Shown here piece after piece: positions 1 to 8,262 of a DNA stretch of 64,000 nucleotides (its first letter is position 1; each line of letters opens with the position of its first letter). The notes beneath the pieces are model-generated. The model worked only from the letters and a program-made list of their open reading frames with translations. It made no database searches and had not been told where the DNA came from. Source of the stretch: Caryophanon latum (GTDB lineage: Bacteria; Bacillota; Bacilli; Bacillales_A; Planococcaceae); the NCBI RefSeq assembly GCF_001700325.1, contig NZ_MATO01000028.1, positions 1 through 64,000 on the forward strand. Reading direction: 5' to 3'. A program made the translations under genes and the position numbers.

Positions 1-62
1 GCTAGCTCTTTTTCAAAATGTCCTTTACAAAGGGTACACTTTACCGTTGAATGAGTCTTTTT

Positions 63-986
63 TTATTGTTCTTTTTCGACGCTTCTTGAAACGAGCAACA
101 CGGCATAGCATAACAAGCCAAACAGCATCGAAATAAAGAGAGAATGTGCAAGTGCGACGAACAAGTCCAGTCGCGTTAACACGATGAGCATGCCACTAAG
201 CATTTGACAAATAATTAAAATCGAAGCGGCTAGCCACGTGTAACGAAGTGCTTTTTGATGACGGTCGTGCTTCATCACCGTATACGTAATATATAAAACC
301 CAAACAATTAGTAAAAAAACAGCAACACGATGCCCCATTTGAATCCATTCGTATTTATTGGCAGGTAATAGATTCCAGCCACGTTCATAATGACAAAGCG
401 GCCAATCGAGGCAAGCTAAACTCGCTTCGGTATGACGTACAAGTGCACCAGTGTAAACAGCTATGTAAGAATAAAGTGTAACCGCAATTGTATGTATCCG
501 AAGCTTTTTTCTTATTTGGACATGCTCAGCATCGAATTTTCTGTCGACTTCAAAGACGATGAGCGACAATAAAAAGACTGAAGAAAATGAAATAAGTGAG
601 ATGCCAAAATGCAATGCTAATATGAAATCTCCTTGTCCCCATTTTACTTGTGCCGCGCCAATAAGTGCTTGGGCAAATAAAAAGAACAGCGATACAGCTG
701 CTAAAAACTTCACCTCGCGAATATGTCCAAGTTTGCGCCAGCATAAAACGGCTAGCAGTACGATGAAAATGGACACAAAGCCAGTTACTGCACGATGCGA
801 AAATTCGATGAGTACTTCTGCTGTTATTTCTTTTGGAATAAGCGAGCCGTTACAGTCAGGCCAATTGCGCCCACATCCTAAACCGCTGTCAGTTTTCGTA
901 ACGAGTGCTCCCCCTAGTAAAATACACAACATGCCGACTGTTGACAAGACGGCGATAATTTTCATGAATGTACGTTGTTGGATCAT
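63..986 (-). CDS. ctaA: Heme A synthase CtaA
   Basis: Integral membrane enzyme that oxidises the C8 methyl of heme O to a formyl group, giving heme A for the aa3-type oxidase encoded just downstream on the other strand. The 307-residue product has about eight hydrophobic segments. It shows the EFSHR motif (conserved Glu and heme-ligand His) and a second GHR motif in the C-terminal half, plus the family Cys pair in CGRNWPDC near the first extracellular loop. I start at the ATG at 986, which follows AGGTGG by five bases; a GTG nine bases upstream overlaps that ribosome-binding site and is unlikely. ctaB (heme O synthase), normally divergent from ctaA, is not present here. Family assignment is secure. 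Confidence 0.95.
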   Translation of the reverse strand: MIQQRTFMKIIAVLSTVGMLCILLGGALVTKTDSGLGCGRNWPDCNGSLIPKEITAEVLIEFSHRAVTGFVSIFIVLLAVLCWRKLGHIREVKFLAAVSLFFLFAQALIGAAQVKWGQGDFILALHFGISLISFSSVFLLSLIVFEVDRKFDAEHVQIRKKLRIHTIAVTLYSYIAVYTGALVRHTEASLACLDWPLCHYERGWNLLPANKYEWIQMGHRVAVFLLIVWVLYITYTVMKHDRHQKALRYTWLAASILIICQMLSGMLIVLTRLDLFVALAHSLFISMLFGLLCYAVLLVSRSVEKEQ

Positions 987-1394
987 ACGCGCCACCTACT
1001 TTTTAACGAACGTTTAAAAACGTCCCTGCCCCTTTATGTTATCGAATGTAGAAAAAAAATACAACTTTTAGCATATATGTGTACGAAAGAGATTTTTAGC
1101 TGATGTTTCATCGCTCATAAATCGGCTATAGTAAACGATCGCAGTGCAAGGAAATATACGCATTTGTTACGTGTATGCAGTCAGTAAAAGAGTGGCTATT
1201 TTTTTTATATCAATATAATAGTAGGTAATATGTTAAATTTAGCATTTTTCGTAATTTTTCGATAATATATAGAAATAAATGACGGAGTTCGGTATAGTTG
1301 AATTAGCGGAATATGCTCATTCGTCAAAAGTGAGTCATTTTTTGGCGTGATGCTATTCGTATAGTTTTGAGTAAATGAAAACGACTCACTAATT
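987..1394. other. AT-rich spacer between ctaA and the first repeat
   Basis: No coding frame, RNA gene or clear terminator is visible. The stretch must hold the ctaA promoter (reading leftwards) and possibly an old junction left by loss of ctaB. It is strongly AT-rich around 1190-1290 and contains a TATAAT-like string near 1210, but I cannot assign a promoter with a matching -35 element. Confidence 0.4.
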
Positions 1395-1640
1395 CAGGTC
1401 TGTTGATTAGCCACTTTTATACAGCTGAATCGCTTGTTTTGTAGTGGCAGGAAGTGTGCGGCGAGACTCCTTGGGGAAAAGCTCGTGACGAAACACCCCG
1501 TAGTGACGTAGGAGCGGTGCGGAGGCTTGAGGAAGGCGATAAGCGCCACTACACGAGTCACCGCCTTCATGACCAACATCGTGTTCGCCGCCGAGCCGCA
1601 ATACGCGCCCTGCCAATTGAATGGCTAATCAACACGCGTG
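1395..1640 (+). mobile_element. Class A MITE-like repeat R1 with 9-bp target duplication
   Basis: Inverted ends: TGTTGATTAGCCA at 1401-1413 matches TGGCTAATCAACA at 1622-1634 perfectly over 13 bp. Counting six further bases outward on each side, the element is bounded by identical 9-bp direct repeats TCACTAATT at 1386-1394 and 1641-1649. It carries the full inner part: a GGCGAGACTCC segment, a hairpin module at 1532-1568 (GAAGGCG pairing with CGCCTTC) and the ATCGTGTTCGCCGCCGAGCC box. Short frames on both strands are by-products of its base composition. It lies where ctaB would be expected between ctaA and ctaC. Confidence 0.85.
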
Positions 1641-1777
1641 TCACTAATTAAGATGTGTCTTTTTCAAATGCTCGTATAGTTACAAAGCAACTTCTTTTAA
1701 ACGTTGCTTTATGCAATGCGTCTTTACTGTTGTAACGATGGGCAAATACAACAAAGAAAGAGGGGTTCGAGGGAGCT

Positions 1778-2869
1778 ATGATGAGAAAGTTTAAAAAATG
1801 GCGTTTAGTAGCATTGTTGGCGACGATGACCGTCTTTTTAACAGCTTGTGGTGAAGAGTATTTATCAACGCTTACACCTGCTGGGAAGGTCGGACAAGAG
1901 CAGTTTAATTTATTGCTTTTAGCAACGGCAATTATGGCACTTGTCATAATTGTAGTATGTATTATTTATTTCATTTCGTTCATTAAATTCCGACGTTCTG
2001 TTATCGGAGAAGATGTCATTCCGAAGCAAGTGGAAGGCAGTCATACACTAGAAGTTATTTGGACGGTCATTCCGATTATTTTACTGTTAATTTTAGCAGT
2101 GCCAACCGTAATGGCAACATATGAGCTTGGCGATACGTCGGGCATGGATGCGGTCGATGAAAATGGCGATAAAAGAGCGTTGACAGTAAATGTAACGGCG
2201 AAGCTTTATTGGTGGGAATTTGAATATCCTGATTTAGGTATCGTAACGTCTCAGGAACTTGTAGTACCAACGAATGAAAACGTGTATTTCAACTTAATTG
2301 CAGCAGATGTAAAGCATTCATTTTGGATCCCGGCAGTTGGAGGTAAGATGGATACGAATGTAGAGAACTTAAATAAATTTTACTTAGAGTTTAGTGAGGA
2401 ATCAGCAAGGTTAAAAGATGGCGTATTTTACGGTAAATGTGCGGAGTTATGTGGACCGTCACATGCGCTAATGGATTTTAAAGTAAAAACGTTAAAGCGT
2501 GAAGATTTCAACGCATGGGTAACGGCGATGCAAAATACACAAAATCGCACAGTGGCCGCGGACGTGCAAGCTGGAGAAGAGGCGTTTGTAGCAAACGGCT
2601 GTATTGCTTGTCATGCGACAGATGCGATTGCGACGACACCAGACGATGCGTACGCTTCAAATGCACTCGGACCTAACTTAGCAACATTCGGTGATCGAAA
2701 TCGTGTAGCAGGTGTGCTAGATCATACAGAGGAAGAAGTTGTAAACTGGCTACAAAACTCAGAAACGTTAAAGCCAGGCAACTTAATGCCAATGTATGAT
2801 GACGTACCAAAGGAAGAACTGGAAGCAATCGCTGCGTATTTAATGAGTCTTTCAGTAGAACAGGAATAA
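1778..2869 (+). CDS. ctaC: Cytochrome c oxidase subunit II (caa3 type)
   Basis: Electron-entry subunit of caa3 oxidase. The 363-residue product starts with a lipoprotein signal peptide whose lipobox LTAC puts the lipidated Cys at residue 24. Two transmembrane helices follow, then a cupredoxin domain with the CuA ligands in CAELCGPSH and the downstream Met. The C-terminal part is a fused cytochrome c domain with the heme-binding CIACH motif, so the oxidase can accept electrons through its own heme c. It is first in a ctaC-D-E-F run with short spacings or overlaps. GAGGGAGC sits before the tandem ATGs. The R1 repeat ends about 140 bp upstream. Confidence 0.97.
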   Translation: MMRKFKKWRLVALLATMTVFLTACGEEYLSTLTPAGKVGQEQFNLLLLATAIMALVIIVVCIIYFISFIKFRRSVIGEDVIPKQVEGSHTLEVIWTVIPIILLLILAVPTVMATYELGDTSGMDAVDENGDKRALTVNVTAKLYWWEFEYPDLGIVTSQELVVPTNENVYFNLIAADVKHSFWIPAVGGKMDTNVENLNKFYLEFSEESARLKDGVFYGKCAELCGPSHALMDFKVKTLKREDFNAWVTAMQNTQNRTVAADVQAGEEAFVANGCIACHATDAIATTPDDAYASNALGPNLATFGDRNRVAGVLDHTEEEVVNWLQNSETLKPGNLMPMYDDVPKEELEAIAAYLMSLSVEQE

Positions 2870-2905
2870 GAAGTGAGAATCGTGAACTGGGGGAGGTAAT
2901 TCATC

Positions 2906-4798
2906 GTGAGCTCAATCGCTAATAAAAAAGGCTTTGGCGCAACGGTTTGGGATTATATGACGACCGTTGACCATAAAAAAATAGGCGTGATGTATTTAAT
3001 TGCAGGTACATTTTTCTTCGTGCTTGGCGGAATTGAAGCAATGCTTATGCGTATTCAATTAATGAAGCCGAACAATGATTTCGTATCAGCAGGGTTTTTT
3101 AATGAATTAATGACGATGCATGGTACGACGATGATCTTTTTAGCTGCCATGCCGCTGTTGTTTGCATTTATGAACGCCGTCGTACCGCTGCAAATTGGTG
3201 CGCGTGACGTCGCGTTTCCATTTTTAAATTCACTCGGATTTTGGCTATTTTTCTTCGGAGGCATTTTCTTAAACTTATCGTGGTTTTTAGGTGGTGCGCC
3301 GGATGCTGGGTGGACGTCGTATGCGTCACTTTCGCTTTATTCAGAAGGGCATGGCATTGACTTTTACGTGCTAGGACTTCAAGTGTCGGGGGCGGGTACA
3401 CTTATTTCTGGTATTAACTTTTTAGTAACGATCGTCAACATGCGCGCGCCAGGAATGACGTATATGCGCATGCCGTTATTTACGTGGACGACATTCGTAT
3501 CGAGTGCGTTAATCGTATTCGCATTCCCACCGTTAACGATCGGTTTAGCACTAATGCTATTTGACCGCATGTTCGGAGCGAATTTCTTCGATCATACGAT
3601 GGGTGGAAATACGATTATTTGGGAGCATTTATTCTGGATTTTTGGACATCCAGAAGTATACATTTTAGTGCTACCAGCGTTCGGACTATTTTCTGAAATT
3701 TTCGCAACGTTTTCTCGCAAACGATTATTCGGTTACTCGTCGATGGTATTTGCGACAATTTTAATCGGGTTTTTAGGGTTCATGGTATGGGCGCATCATA
3801 TGTTTACAGTCGGCTTAGGTGCGACAGCTAACGCCATTTTCGCAGTAGCGACGATGCTTATCGCCGTTCCGACCGGCATGAAAGTGTTCAACTGGCTGCT
3901 CACGATGTGGGGTGGTTCGATTAAAGTAACGGTGCCGATGTTGTATGCACTAGGTTTTATTCCATCGTTCGTAGCAGGTGGGGTAACCGGCGTTATGCAG
4001 GCAGCTGCACCGCTTGACTATCAGCTGCACGACTCGTACTTTATCGTCGCTCACTTCCATTACGTAATTGTCGGTGGTATCGTACTAGCATTATTTGGCT
4101 CAGCGCATTATTACTGGCCGCTTATGTTTAATCAAATGCTTAGTGAAAAGCTAGGGAAAGTAACATTTTGGCTGTTCTTTATCGGCTTCCACTGCACATT
4201 CTTCGTACAGCATTTCTTAGGATTAATGGGGATGCCACGACGCGTTTCTACATACGACGCGGGGCAAGGACTGGATTTATTCAACATGATTTCAACAGTC
4301 GGGGCAGTGCTTATGGCAATTGGTGTCATTACGCTTGTCGTAAATGTTGTCATTACCGCTGTGAAAAATGAAAAAGTTGGGCGCGATCCGTGGGGCGATG
4401 GACGTACGCTTGAGTGGGCAATTCCGCAGCCAGTGCCGTTTTACAACTTCCGTCAAACGCCGCTCGTTCGTGGTTTAGATACGTACTGGATTGAAAAGCA
4501 AGAAGGTAATGAGGAGGGAATGACGTACGCTGAGCCACTGAGCGATATTCATATGCCGAACAACTCGATTTTACCGTTTATGATGACAGTTGGGTTGTTT
4601 ATCGCCTCATTCGGTGCGTTGTACAATATGGATGCGGATAAGCCGTGGTCGATTTATTTACTTGTCGGCGGTTTAGGGATGTTGTTTGTATGTATGTTCA
4701 TTCGCTCGTTTAAAGATGATCATGGTTATCACGTACATGTTGAGGAAATTTTAGCAGAGGAAGAGCGCCTTTATGGAAAAAAGGGGGGCAATGACTAA
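2906..4798 (+). CDS. ctaD: Cytochrome c oxidase subunit I
   Basis: Catalytic heme-copper subunit that reduces oxygen to water and pumps protons. It has 630 residues, the usual length for Bacillales CtaD, with about 14 hydrophobic helices. Visible signatures are HPEVYILVLPAFG (CuB-ligand His and the cross-linked Tyr region), the paired His in WAHHMF, and HFHYV carrying the heme ligands near helix X. Translation begins at GTG 2906, behind the strong GGGGGAGG. The stop codon overlaps the ctaE start. Confidence 0.97.
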   Translation: MSSIANKKGFGATVWDYMTTVDHKKIGVMYLIAGTFFFVLGGIEAMLMRIQLMKPNNDFVSAGFFNELMTMHGTTMIFLAAMPLLFAFMNAVVPLQIGARDVAFPFLNSLGFWLFFFGGIFLNLSWFLGGAPDAGWTSYASLSLYSEGHGIDFYVLGLQVSGAGTLISGINFLVTIVNMRAPGMTYMRMPLFTWTTFVSSALIVFAFPPLTIGLALMLFDRMFGANFFDHTMGGNTIIWEHLFWIFGHPEVYILVLPAFGLFSEIFATFSRKRLFGYSSMVFATILIGFLGFMVWAHHMFTVGLGATANAIFAVATMLIAVPTGMKVFNWLLTMWGGSIKVTVPMLYALGFIPSFVAGGVTGVMQAAAPLDYQLHDSYFIVAHFHYVIVGGIVLALFGSAHYYWPLMFNQMLSEKLGKVTFWLFFIGFHCTFFVQHFLGLMGMPRRVSTYDAGQGLDLFNMISTVGAVLMAIGVITLVVNVVITAVKNEKVGRDPWGDGRTLEWAIPQPVPFYNFRQTPLVRGLDTYWIEKQEGNEEGMTYAEPLSDIHMPNNSILPFMMTVGLFIASFGALYNMDADKPWSIYLLVGGLGMLFVCMFIRSFKDDHGYHVHVEEILAEEERLYGKKGGND

Positions 4799-5427
4799 TG
4801 GATATGAATAAACAATTTACAGCACAAACGTGGCCAGATCATCCAGAGCAGGCGACGCTTGAGGGCAAAAATAAGTTTGTCGGCTTTTGGATCTTTTTAG
4901 CGTGTGAAGTTGTGTTATTTGCCTCCTTGTTTGCGACATATTTAGCGTTAAAAAATCGCGGCCCTGCTTCAATGGGTGAGGAATTTACGACGCAAAATTT
5001 ATTTGAGTTACCGCTCGTGTTCGTCATGACGATGGTGCTGCTTACATCGTCGCTTACGTCGGTATATGCGATGTATCATATGAAAAATCATAACTTTAAA
5101 GGGACGCAAACGTGGATGGGCATTACCGTTATTTTAGGCGCTGTATTTTTAGCGCTTGAAATTTACGAGTTTAATCATTACGTGCATTTAGGGTTTCATT
5201 ATTCGCAATCAGCGTTTTCGTCAGCGTTTTATACGTTAGTTGGGACGCACGGGGCGCACGTACTGCTAGGGCTTTGCTGGATTTCGTCGCTCATCATTCG
5301 AAACAGCAAGCGAGGCTTAAATTTATACAACGCACCGAAATATTACGTAGCTGCGCTTTATTGGCATTTTATCGACGTCGTATGGGTATTTATCTTTACG
5401 GTAGTTTATTTAATGGGGGCGATGTAA
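4798..5427 (+). CDS. ctaE: Cytochrome c oxidase subunit III
   Basis: Third core subunit of the caa3 oxidase, needed for stability and sustained proton pumping rather than catalysis. It has 209 residues and five predicted transmembrane helices, with the family segments KFVGFWIFLACEVVLFASLF near the N-terminus and GTHGAHVLLGL and WHFIDVVWVFIF in the C-terminal half. The ATG overlaps the ctaD stop (TAATG) and the ribosome-binding site AAAGGGGGG lies inside the end of ctaD, which indicates translational coupling. Confidence 0.96.
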   Translation: MDMNKQFTAQTWPDHPEQATLEGKNKFVGFWIFLACEVVLFASLFATYLALKNRGPASMGEEFTTQNLFELPLVFVMTMVLLTSSLTSVYAMYHMKNHNFKGTQTWMGITVILGAVFLALEIYEFNHYVHLGFHYSQSAFSSAFYTLVGTHGAHVLLGLCWISSLIIRNSKRGLNLYNAPKYYVAALYWHFIDVVWVFIFTVVYLMGAM

Positions 5428-5772
5428 TTGGCACATCATGAAGAAGTCATCGTTAGAAATACAACGGAATTTCAGTATGAACGACAACGCCGCGCGGATC
5501 AAATGAAAATGCAAGTCGTGACATTTGCGCTTATGATTTTTTTAACGCTTATCGCATTTATCGCGGTCAATGCAGGATTTTCGCCATATTATGTGACGCC
5601 AATCATTTTATTATTTGCAGGCATTCAAGTCGTCTTGCAGCTGTATTACTTCATGCATATGAATGAAAAAAACATGGGTTTAATTTCATTTTTCATGTGG
5701 AGCGGCATTTTTATTACATTTATTACGATGCTATGCTTCGTCACAATTATTTGGTGGAATACAGCGTGGTAA
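5428..5772 (+). CDS. ctaF: Cytochrome c oxidase subunit IV (CtaF/COX4 family)
   Basis: Small accessory subunit of the caa3 complex: 114 residues, a charged cytoplasmic N-terminus, then three hydrophobic helices with the family stretch LQLYYFMHMNEK. The start is TTG directly after the ctaE stop codon, with GGGGGC within the end of ctaE as a likely ribosome-binding site. This suggests strict coupling to ctaE. A good terminator follows immediately, so ctaCDEF can form one transcript. Confidence 0.93.
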   Translation: MAHHEEVIVRNTTEFQYERQRRADQMKMQVVTFALMIFLTLIAFIAVNAGFSPYYVTPIILLFAGIQVVLQLYYFMHMNEKNMGLISFFMWSGIFITFITMLCFVTIIWWNTAW

Positions 5773-5780
5773 CGAACGGA

Positions 5781-5810
5781 GCTGCTTGTGTTTACGCAAG
5801 CAGCTTTTTT
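5781..5810 (+). terminator. Rho-independent terminator after ctaF
   Basis: GCTGCTTG (5781-5788) pairs perfectly with CAAGCAGC (5797-5804) around an eight-base loop and is followed by six T. It separates ctaCDEF from ctaG. Confidence 0.85.
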
Positions 5811-5898
5811 ATGATTGGGGCAATGAGCGCTTGAACGGATGTTTGTGGAGCGGCACATCATTTTCATTATCGATTGTAAAATGTCATAGGTTGTTCAT

Positions 5899-5927
5899 TT
5901 GATGTCTTATCATAGTATCCTTATAAT
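5899..5927 (+). promoter_or_regulatory. Sigma-A type promoter for ctaG
   Basis: TTGATG (5899-5904), 17-base spacer, TATAAT (5922-5927), 26 bases before the ctaG start. It fits a separate ctaG transcript after the ctaF terminator. Confidence 0.6.
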
Positions 5928-5953
5928 GAAGCTAGTGGAGAGGGAGCGGTCAT

Positions 5954-6877
5954 ATGGAACTGCGCATATTTGGTTTTCAGGCGTTATGGAGCCCTTATTT
6001 CTTATGTTTGTTAATGATTGTTGGTTTTCTATATGCACAATGCACAGGAAGATGGCGTGGACGTTTTGCGCATAGTGAGCAAATAAAGAAAAGTGAAGCG
6101 TTCTATTTTTATAGCGCACTTTTACTTATTTATGTTATTAAAGGATCACCGCTAGACGTATTAGCGCATATTAGCTTTACGATGCACATGGTACAGATGG
6201 CGTTTTTATTGTTGCTTGTGCCGATTTTCATCATTAAAGGCATTCCGGCATGGCTTTGGCAAACCTTTATTTCTAATCCACTCGTGCAACCAATTTGGCG
6301 CATTGTAACGCAGCCTATTATAGCGTTATTTAGCTTTGTGCTACTGTTTAGTTTTTATCATATTCCTGTAATTTTAGATGCGATTAAATTGAGTGAGGCG
6401 TTGCATGCGCTCTATACGGTTATGTTGTTTAGTAGTGCGATTGCGATGTACTGGACGACGGTTAATAGTGTGCCAGGTGAGCGGCAGTTAAAAGGGCTAC
6501 ATAAAACGGCGATGATTATTAGTAATGCGGTACTTATTACGCCAGCGTGTGCATTAATTATTTTTGCGGATACGCCACTTTATGCCACTTATCAATCAGG
6601 GGAAGCGTGGTTGCAGTCGATGGCGCTTTGTGTGCCAACAACGATGCTTGCCAGTTTAGCGAGTGCAGGAATTACAGGACCGGAGTTATTTATGTCTATG
6701 TCGACGCTAGAAGATCAGCAGCTCGGCGGCATTGTCATGAAAATCATTCAAGAGCTTATTTTCGGCGTGCTGCTGTATACGGTGTTTCGCGCTTGGTATA
6801 AGCATGAGCAGCGGGATGCGGATGCGATTACAGAAGCAGCATTAGCAGAACGTAAAACGATGAATGACTATTATTAA
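5954..6877 (+). CDS. ctaG: Cytochrome c oxidase assembly factor CtaG
   Basis: Polytopic membrane protein of the Bacillus CtaG family (unrelated to proteobacterial CtaG), needed for formation of active caa3 oxidase. The 307-residue product has about seven hydrophobic segments. The family features visible are the short FQALWSPY start, the SFTMHMVQMAFLLLLVPIF segment and the C-terminal DQQLGGIVMKIIQEL stretch. GGAGAGGGAG precedes the ATG. It lies downstream of the oxidase genes with its own promoter candidate and is followed after 17 bases by the DUF420 gene. Confidence 0.92.
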   Translation: MELRIFGFQALWSPYFLCLLMIVGFLYAQCTGRWRGRFAHSEQIKKSEAFYFYSALLLIYVIKGSPLDVLAHISFTMHMVQMAFLLLLVPIFIIKGIPAWLWQTFISNPLVQPIWRIVTQPIIALFSFVLLFSFYHIPVILDAIKLSEALHALYTVMLFSSAIAMYWTTVNSVPGERQLKGLHKTAMIISNAVLITPACALIIFADTPLYATYQSGEAWLQSMALCVPTTMLASLASAGITGPELFMSMSTLEDQQLGGIVMKIIQELIFGVLLYTVFRAWYKHEQRDADAITEAALAERKTMNDYY

Positions 6878-6894
6878 CGTTTAGGAGACAACTT

Positions 6895-7368
6895 ATGGAT
6901 AAGCTTTTAGGAGAATATTTATTACCAACAATTAGTACAGGCTTTATCGTGCTAAGTGCAGTGCTTGTTGCAATCGGTTGGATTTTAATTGCGCAGCGCA
7001 AAGTAGAAGCGCATAAAAAGACGATGATTGCGGCGGCGATTGCAGCTATTTTATTCTTTATTATTTACGCATCACGCACAGTATTTGTCGGCAACACGGC
7101 GTTTGGTGGCCCAGCAGATTTAAAAATTTATTACACAGTGTTTTTAATTTTCCACATCGTTCTTGCAACGTCGGGCGCGGTGTTCGGTATTGTGACACTT
7201 TGGTTAGGGTTTAAAAACAACATTCAAAAGCACCGTAAGATAGGACCGATTACGAGTATCGTATGGTTTTTCGTAGCTATTACAGGTGTGGCAGTATACT
7301 ACTTACTGTATGTGAAATACCCAGGTGGTACGACGACATCGGTATTTAAAGCAATTTTAGGATTTTAA
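6895..7368 (+). CDS. DUF420 membrane protein (CtaM/YozB-like)
   Basis: A 157-residue protein with four hydrophobic helices and the DUF420 pattern: histidines in AHKKTMIAA, in FLIFHIVLA and in HRKIGPITSIVWFFVAITGVAVYYLLY. In Staphylococcus aureus a DUF420 protein (CtaM) is required for aa3-type oxidase activity, so a maturation role fits the location directly after ctaG. That role is inferred from family and context. The start has TTTAGGAGAC at proper distance. It ends the oxidase region at a strong bidirectional terminator. Confidence 0.85.
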   Translation: MDKLLGEYLLPTISTGFIVLSAVLVAIGWILIAQRKVEAHKKTMIAAAIAAILFFIIYASRTVFVGNTAFGGPADLKIYYTVFLIFHIVLATSGAVFGIVTLWLGFKNNIQKHRKIGPITSIVWFFVAITGVAVYYLLYVKYPGGTTTSVFKAILGF

Positions 7369-7372
7369 TATG

Positions 7373-7415
7373 AAAAAGGGCTATTCGAAAAAATTTTTTC
7401 GAGTAGCCCTTTTTG
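7373..7415. terminator. Strong terminator after the oxidase region
   Basis: AAAAGGGCTA and TAGCCCTTTT form the outer stem of a nearly perfect long hairpin whose inner arm is TTCGAAAAAA/TTTTTTCGA. Runs of A and T on the two sides make it usable from either strand. Confidence 0.9.
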
Positions 7416-7425
7416 TATTAGGACG

Positions 7426-7736
7426 TGTCTAAAAACTTTATAATTCCGCATCCGCATAAATGAACGCTGTAAACGAATGAGTAGTTTTATCAGCTCTTGG
7501 TAGAGTTAGTTGATTCAAAAGTAGGTCGGTTAATTCGCCACTTTTATAGAGCAAAATCGGTTGTTGTAAGGACCCAACTTGAAATCTATACGGAATTGTC
7601 ATGGCAAACATCGTGTTCGCCGCCGAGCCCTAGGAATTGATCTGCCGCGAGTAACCGCAGAGGCAAAGCGAGCCGTCATACGCGAACTGCCAATGGAATG
7701 GCGAATCAACCCGCTTAATAAACTAGTTTTTAGACA
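7426..7736. repeat. Outer 12-bp inverted repeat enclosing R2
   Basis: TGTCTAAAAACT at 7426-7437 reappears inverted at 7725-7736, bracketing the class A repeat R2. The right arm belongs to a 21-bp sequence (7724-7744) present in the opposite orientation at 18348-18368. The ends resemble insertion-sequence termini, but no transposase frame lies between them. The right arm overlaps the stop codon of the YugN-like gene. Confidence 0.6.
7522..7717 (+). repeat. Class A repeat R2 (diverged ends that co-vary)
   Basis: The left core GGTTAATTCGCCA (7528-7540) pairs with TGGCGAATCAACC (7699-7711) at 12 of 13 positions. Compared with R1, both arms changed together at two positions (T:A to G:C and A:T to C:G). 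It contains the ATCGTGTTCGCCGCCGAGCC box and the CGAGTAACCGCAG hairpin module (TGCC 7643-7646 with GGCA 7662-7665), but the central segment is shortened. No convincing 9-bp direct repeat flanks it (5 of 9 match). Confidence 0.75.
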
Positions 7737-7740
7737 GAAC

Positions 7741-8133
7741 CTAGACAGTTTCTTCTGTTTCGTGTGGGAATGTAACAGCGCGACCGTGTTCCTTTAATGC
7801 TTGCTCCACATTTTGCAAAATGCGTTCACATGCTTCGACGAGGTGTGATGGAAATACTTCGTCTGTATATTCAACGCCGTGTGGATAGTAATATTTTCCG
7901 AGTGCAGGTTTGACGATTTTTAGTACGGCATTGTGCGCGCCGACATCGCCTTCGATCGCATACGTGAAAACGCGTAAATAATAGCAACCTTCCTGTAAAT
8001 CGAAGCGACGGTCAAATGTTTTACGGTCGTAATCCCATGCACCGGTACATTCAAGACCTTGCTGTGCCATAACTTTTTCGAGTAATTCTTGTTCTGCAAT
8101 GACGCCGTCAAGCTGGTGGTGATTCAAATACAT
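7741..8133 (-). CDS. YugN-like family protein
   Basis: A 130-residue soluble protein. It resembles the YugN-like family of Bacillales in length and in the pattern GAWDYDRKTFDRRFDLQEGCYYLRVFTYAIEGD, close to the family's NWDYDHGSFDYK region; the molecular function of the family is unknown. I place the start at ATG 8133 because GGGAGGAAG lies six bases before it; a TTG seven codons upstream lies ahead of that site. The stop codon overlaps the IS-like inverted sequence that encloses R2. It is divergent from the CAP-domain gene. Confidence is moderate for the family and low for any function. Confidence 0.7.
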   Translation of the reverse strand: MYLNHHQLDGVIAEQELLEKVMAQQGLECTGAWDYDRKTFDRRFDLQEGCYYLRVFTYAIEGDVGAHNAVLKIVKPALGKYYYPHGVEYTDEVFPSHLVEACERILQNVEQALKEHGRAVTFPHETEETV

Positions 8134-8205
8134 AATGAACTTCCTCCCTTGCAATTGTCTTACTATTCATAATAGATGAACAGTTCTGTAGTTGCAATGC
8201 TTACA

Positions 8206-8235
8206 TTGTATAAAGGCTGATGAAATTGCTATAAT
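8206..8235 (+). promoter_or_regulatory. Promoter for the CAP-domain gene
   Basis: TTGTAT (8206-8211), 18-base spacer, TATAAT (8230-8235) with a TG three bases before it (extended -10). It lies 27 bases before the TTG start of the downstream gene. Confidence 0.55.
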
Positions 8236-8262
8236 TATGAAAAATATGTTGGGGGAAAAGAC

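Noticed and set aside
559-1017. Plus-strand frame of 152 codons across the ctaA locus
   Set aside because: It is antisense to ctaA, which has clear family motifs; no homology or ribosome-binding site supports it.
1394-1651. Overlapping short open frames on both strands in R1 (and similar ones in R2, R3, R6, R7, R9, R11)
   Set aside because: They follow the repeat modules, have no ribosome-binding sites, differ in frame between copies and encode no recognisable protein. The GC-rich repeat simply lacks stop codons.
7522-7717. 9-bp target duplication around R2
   Set aside because: At the spacing used by the other copies only 5 of 9 bases match, which is close to chance.
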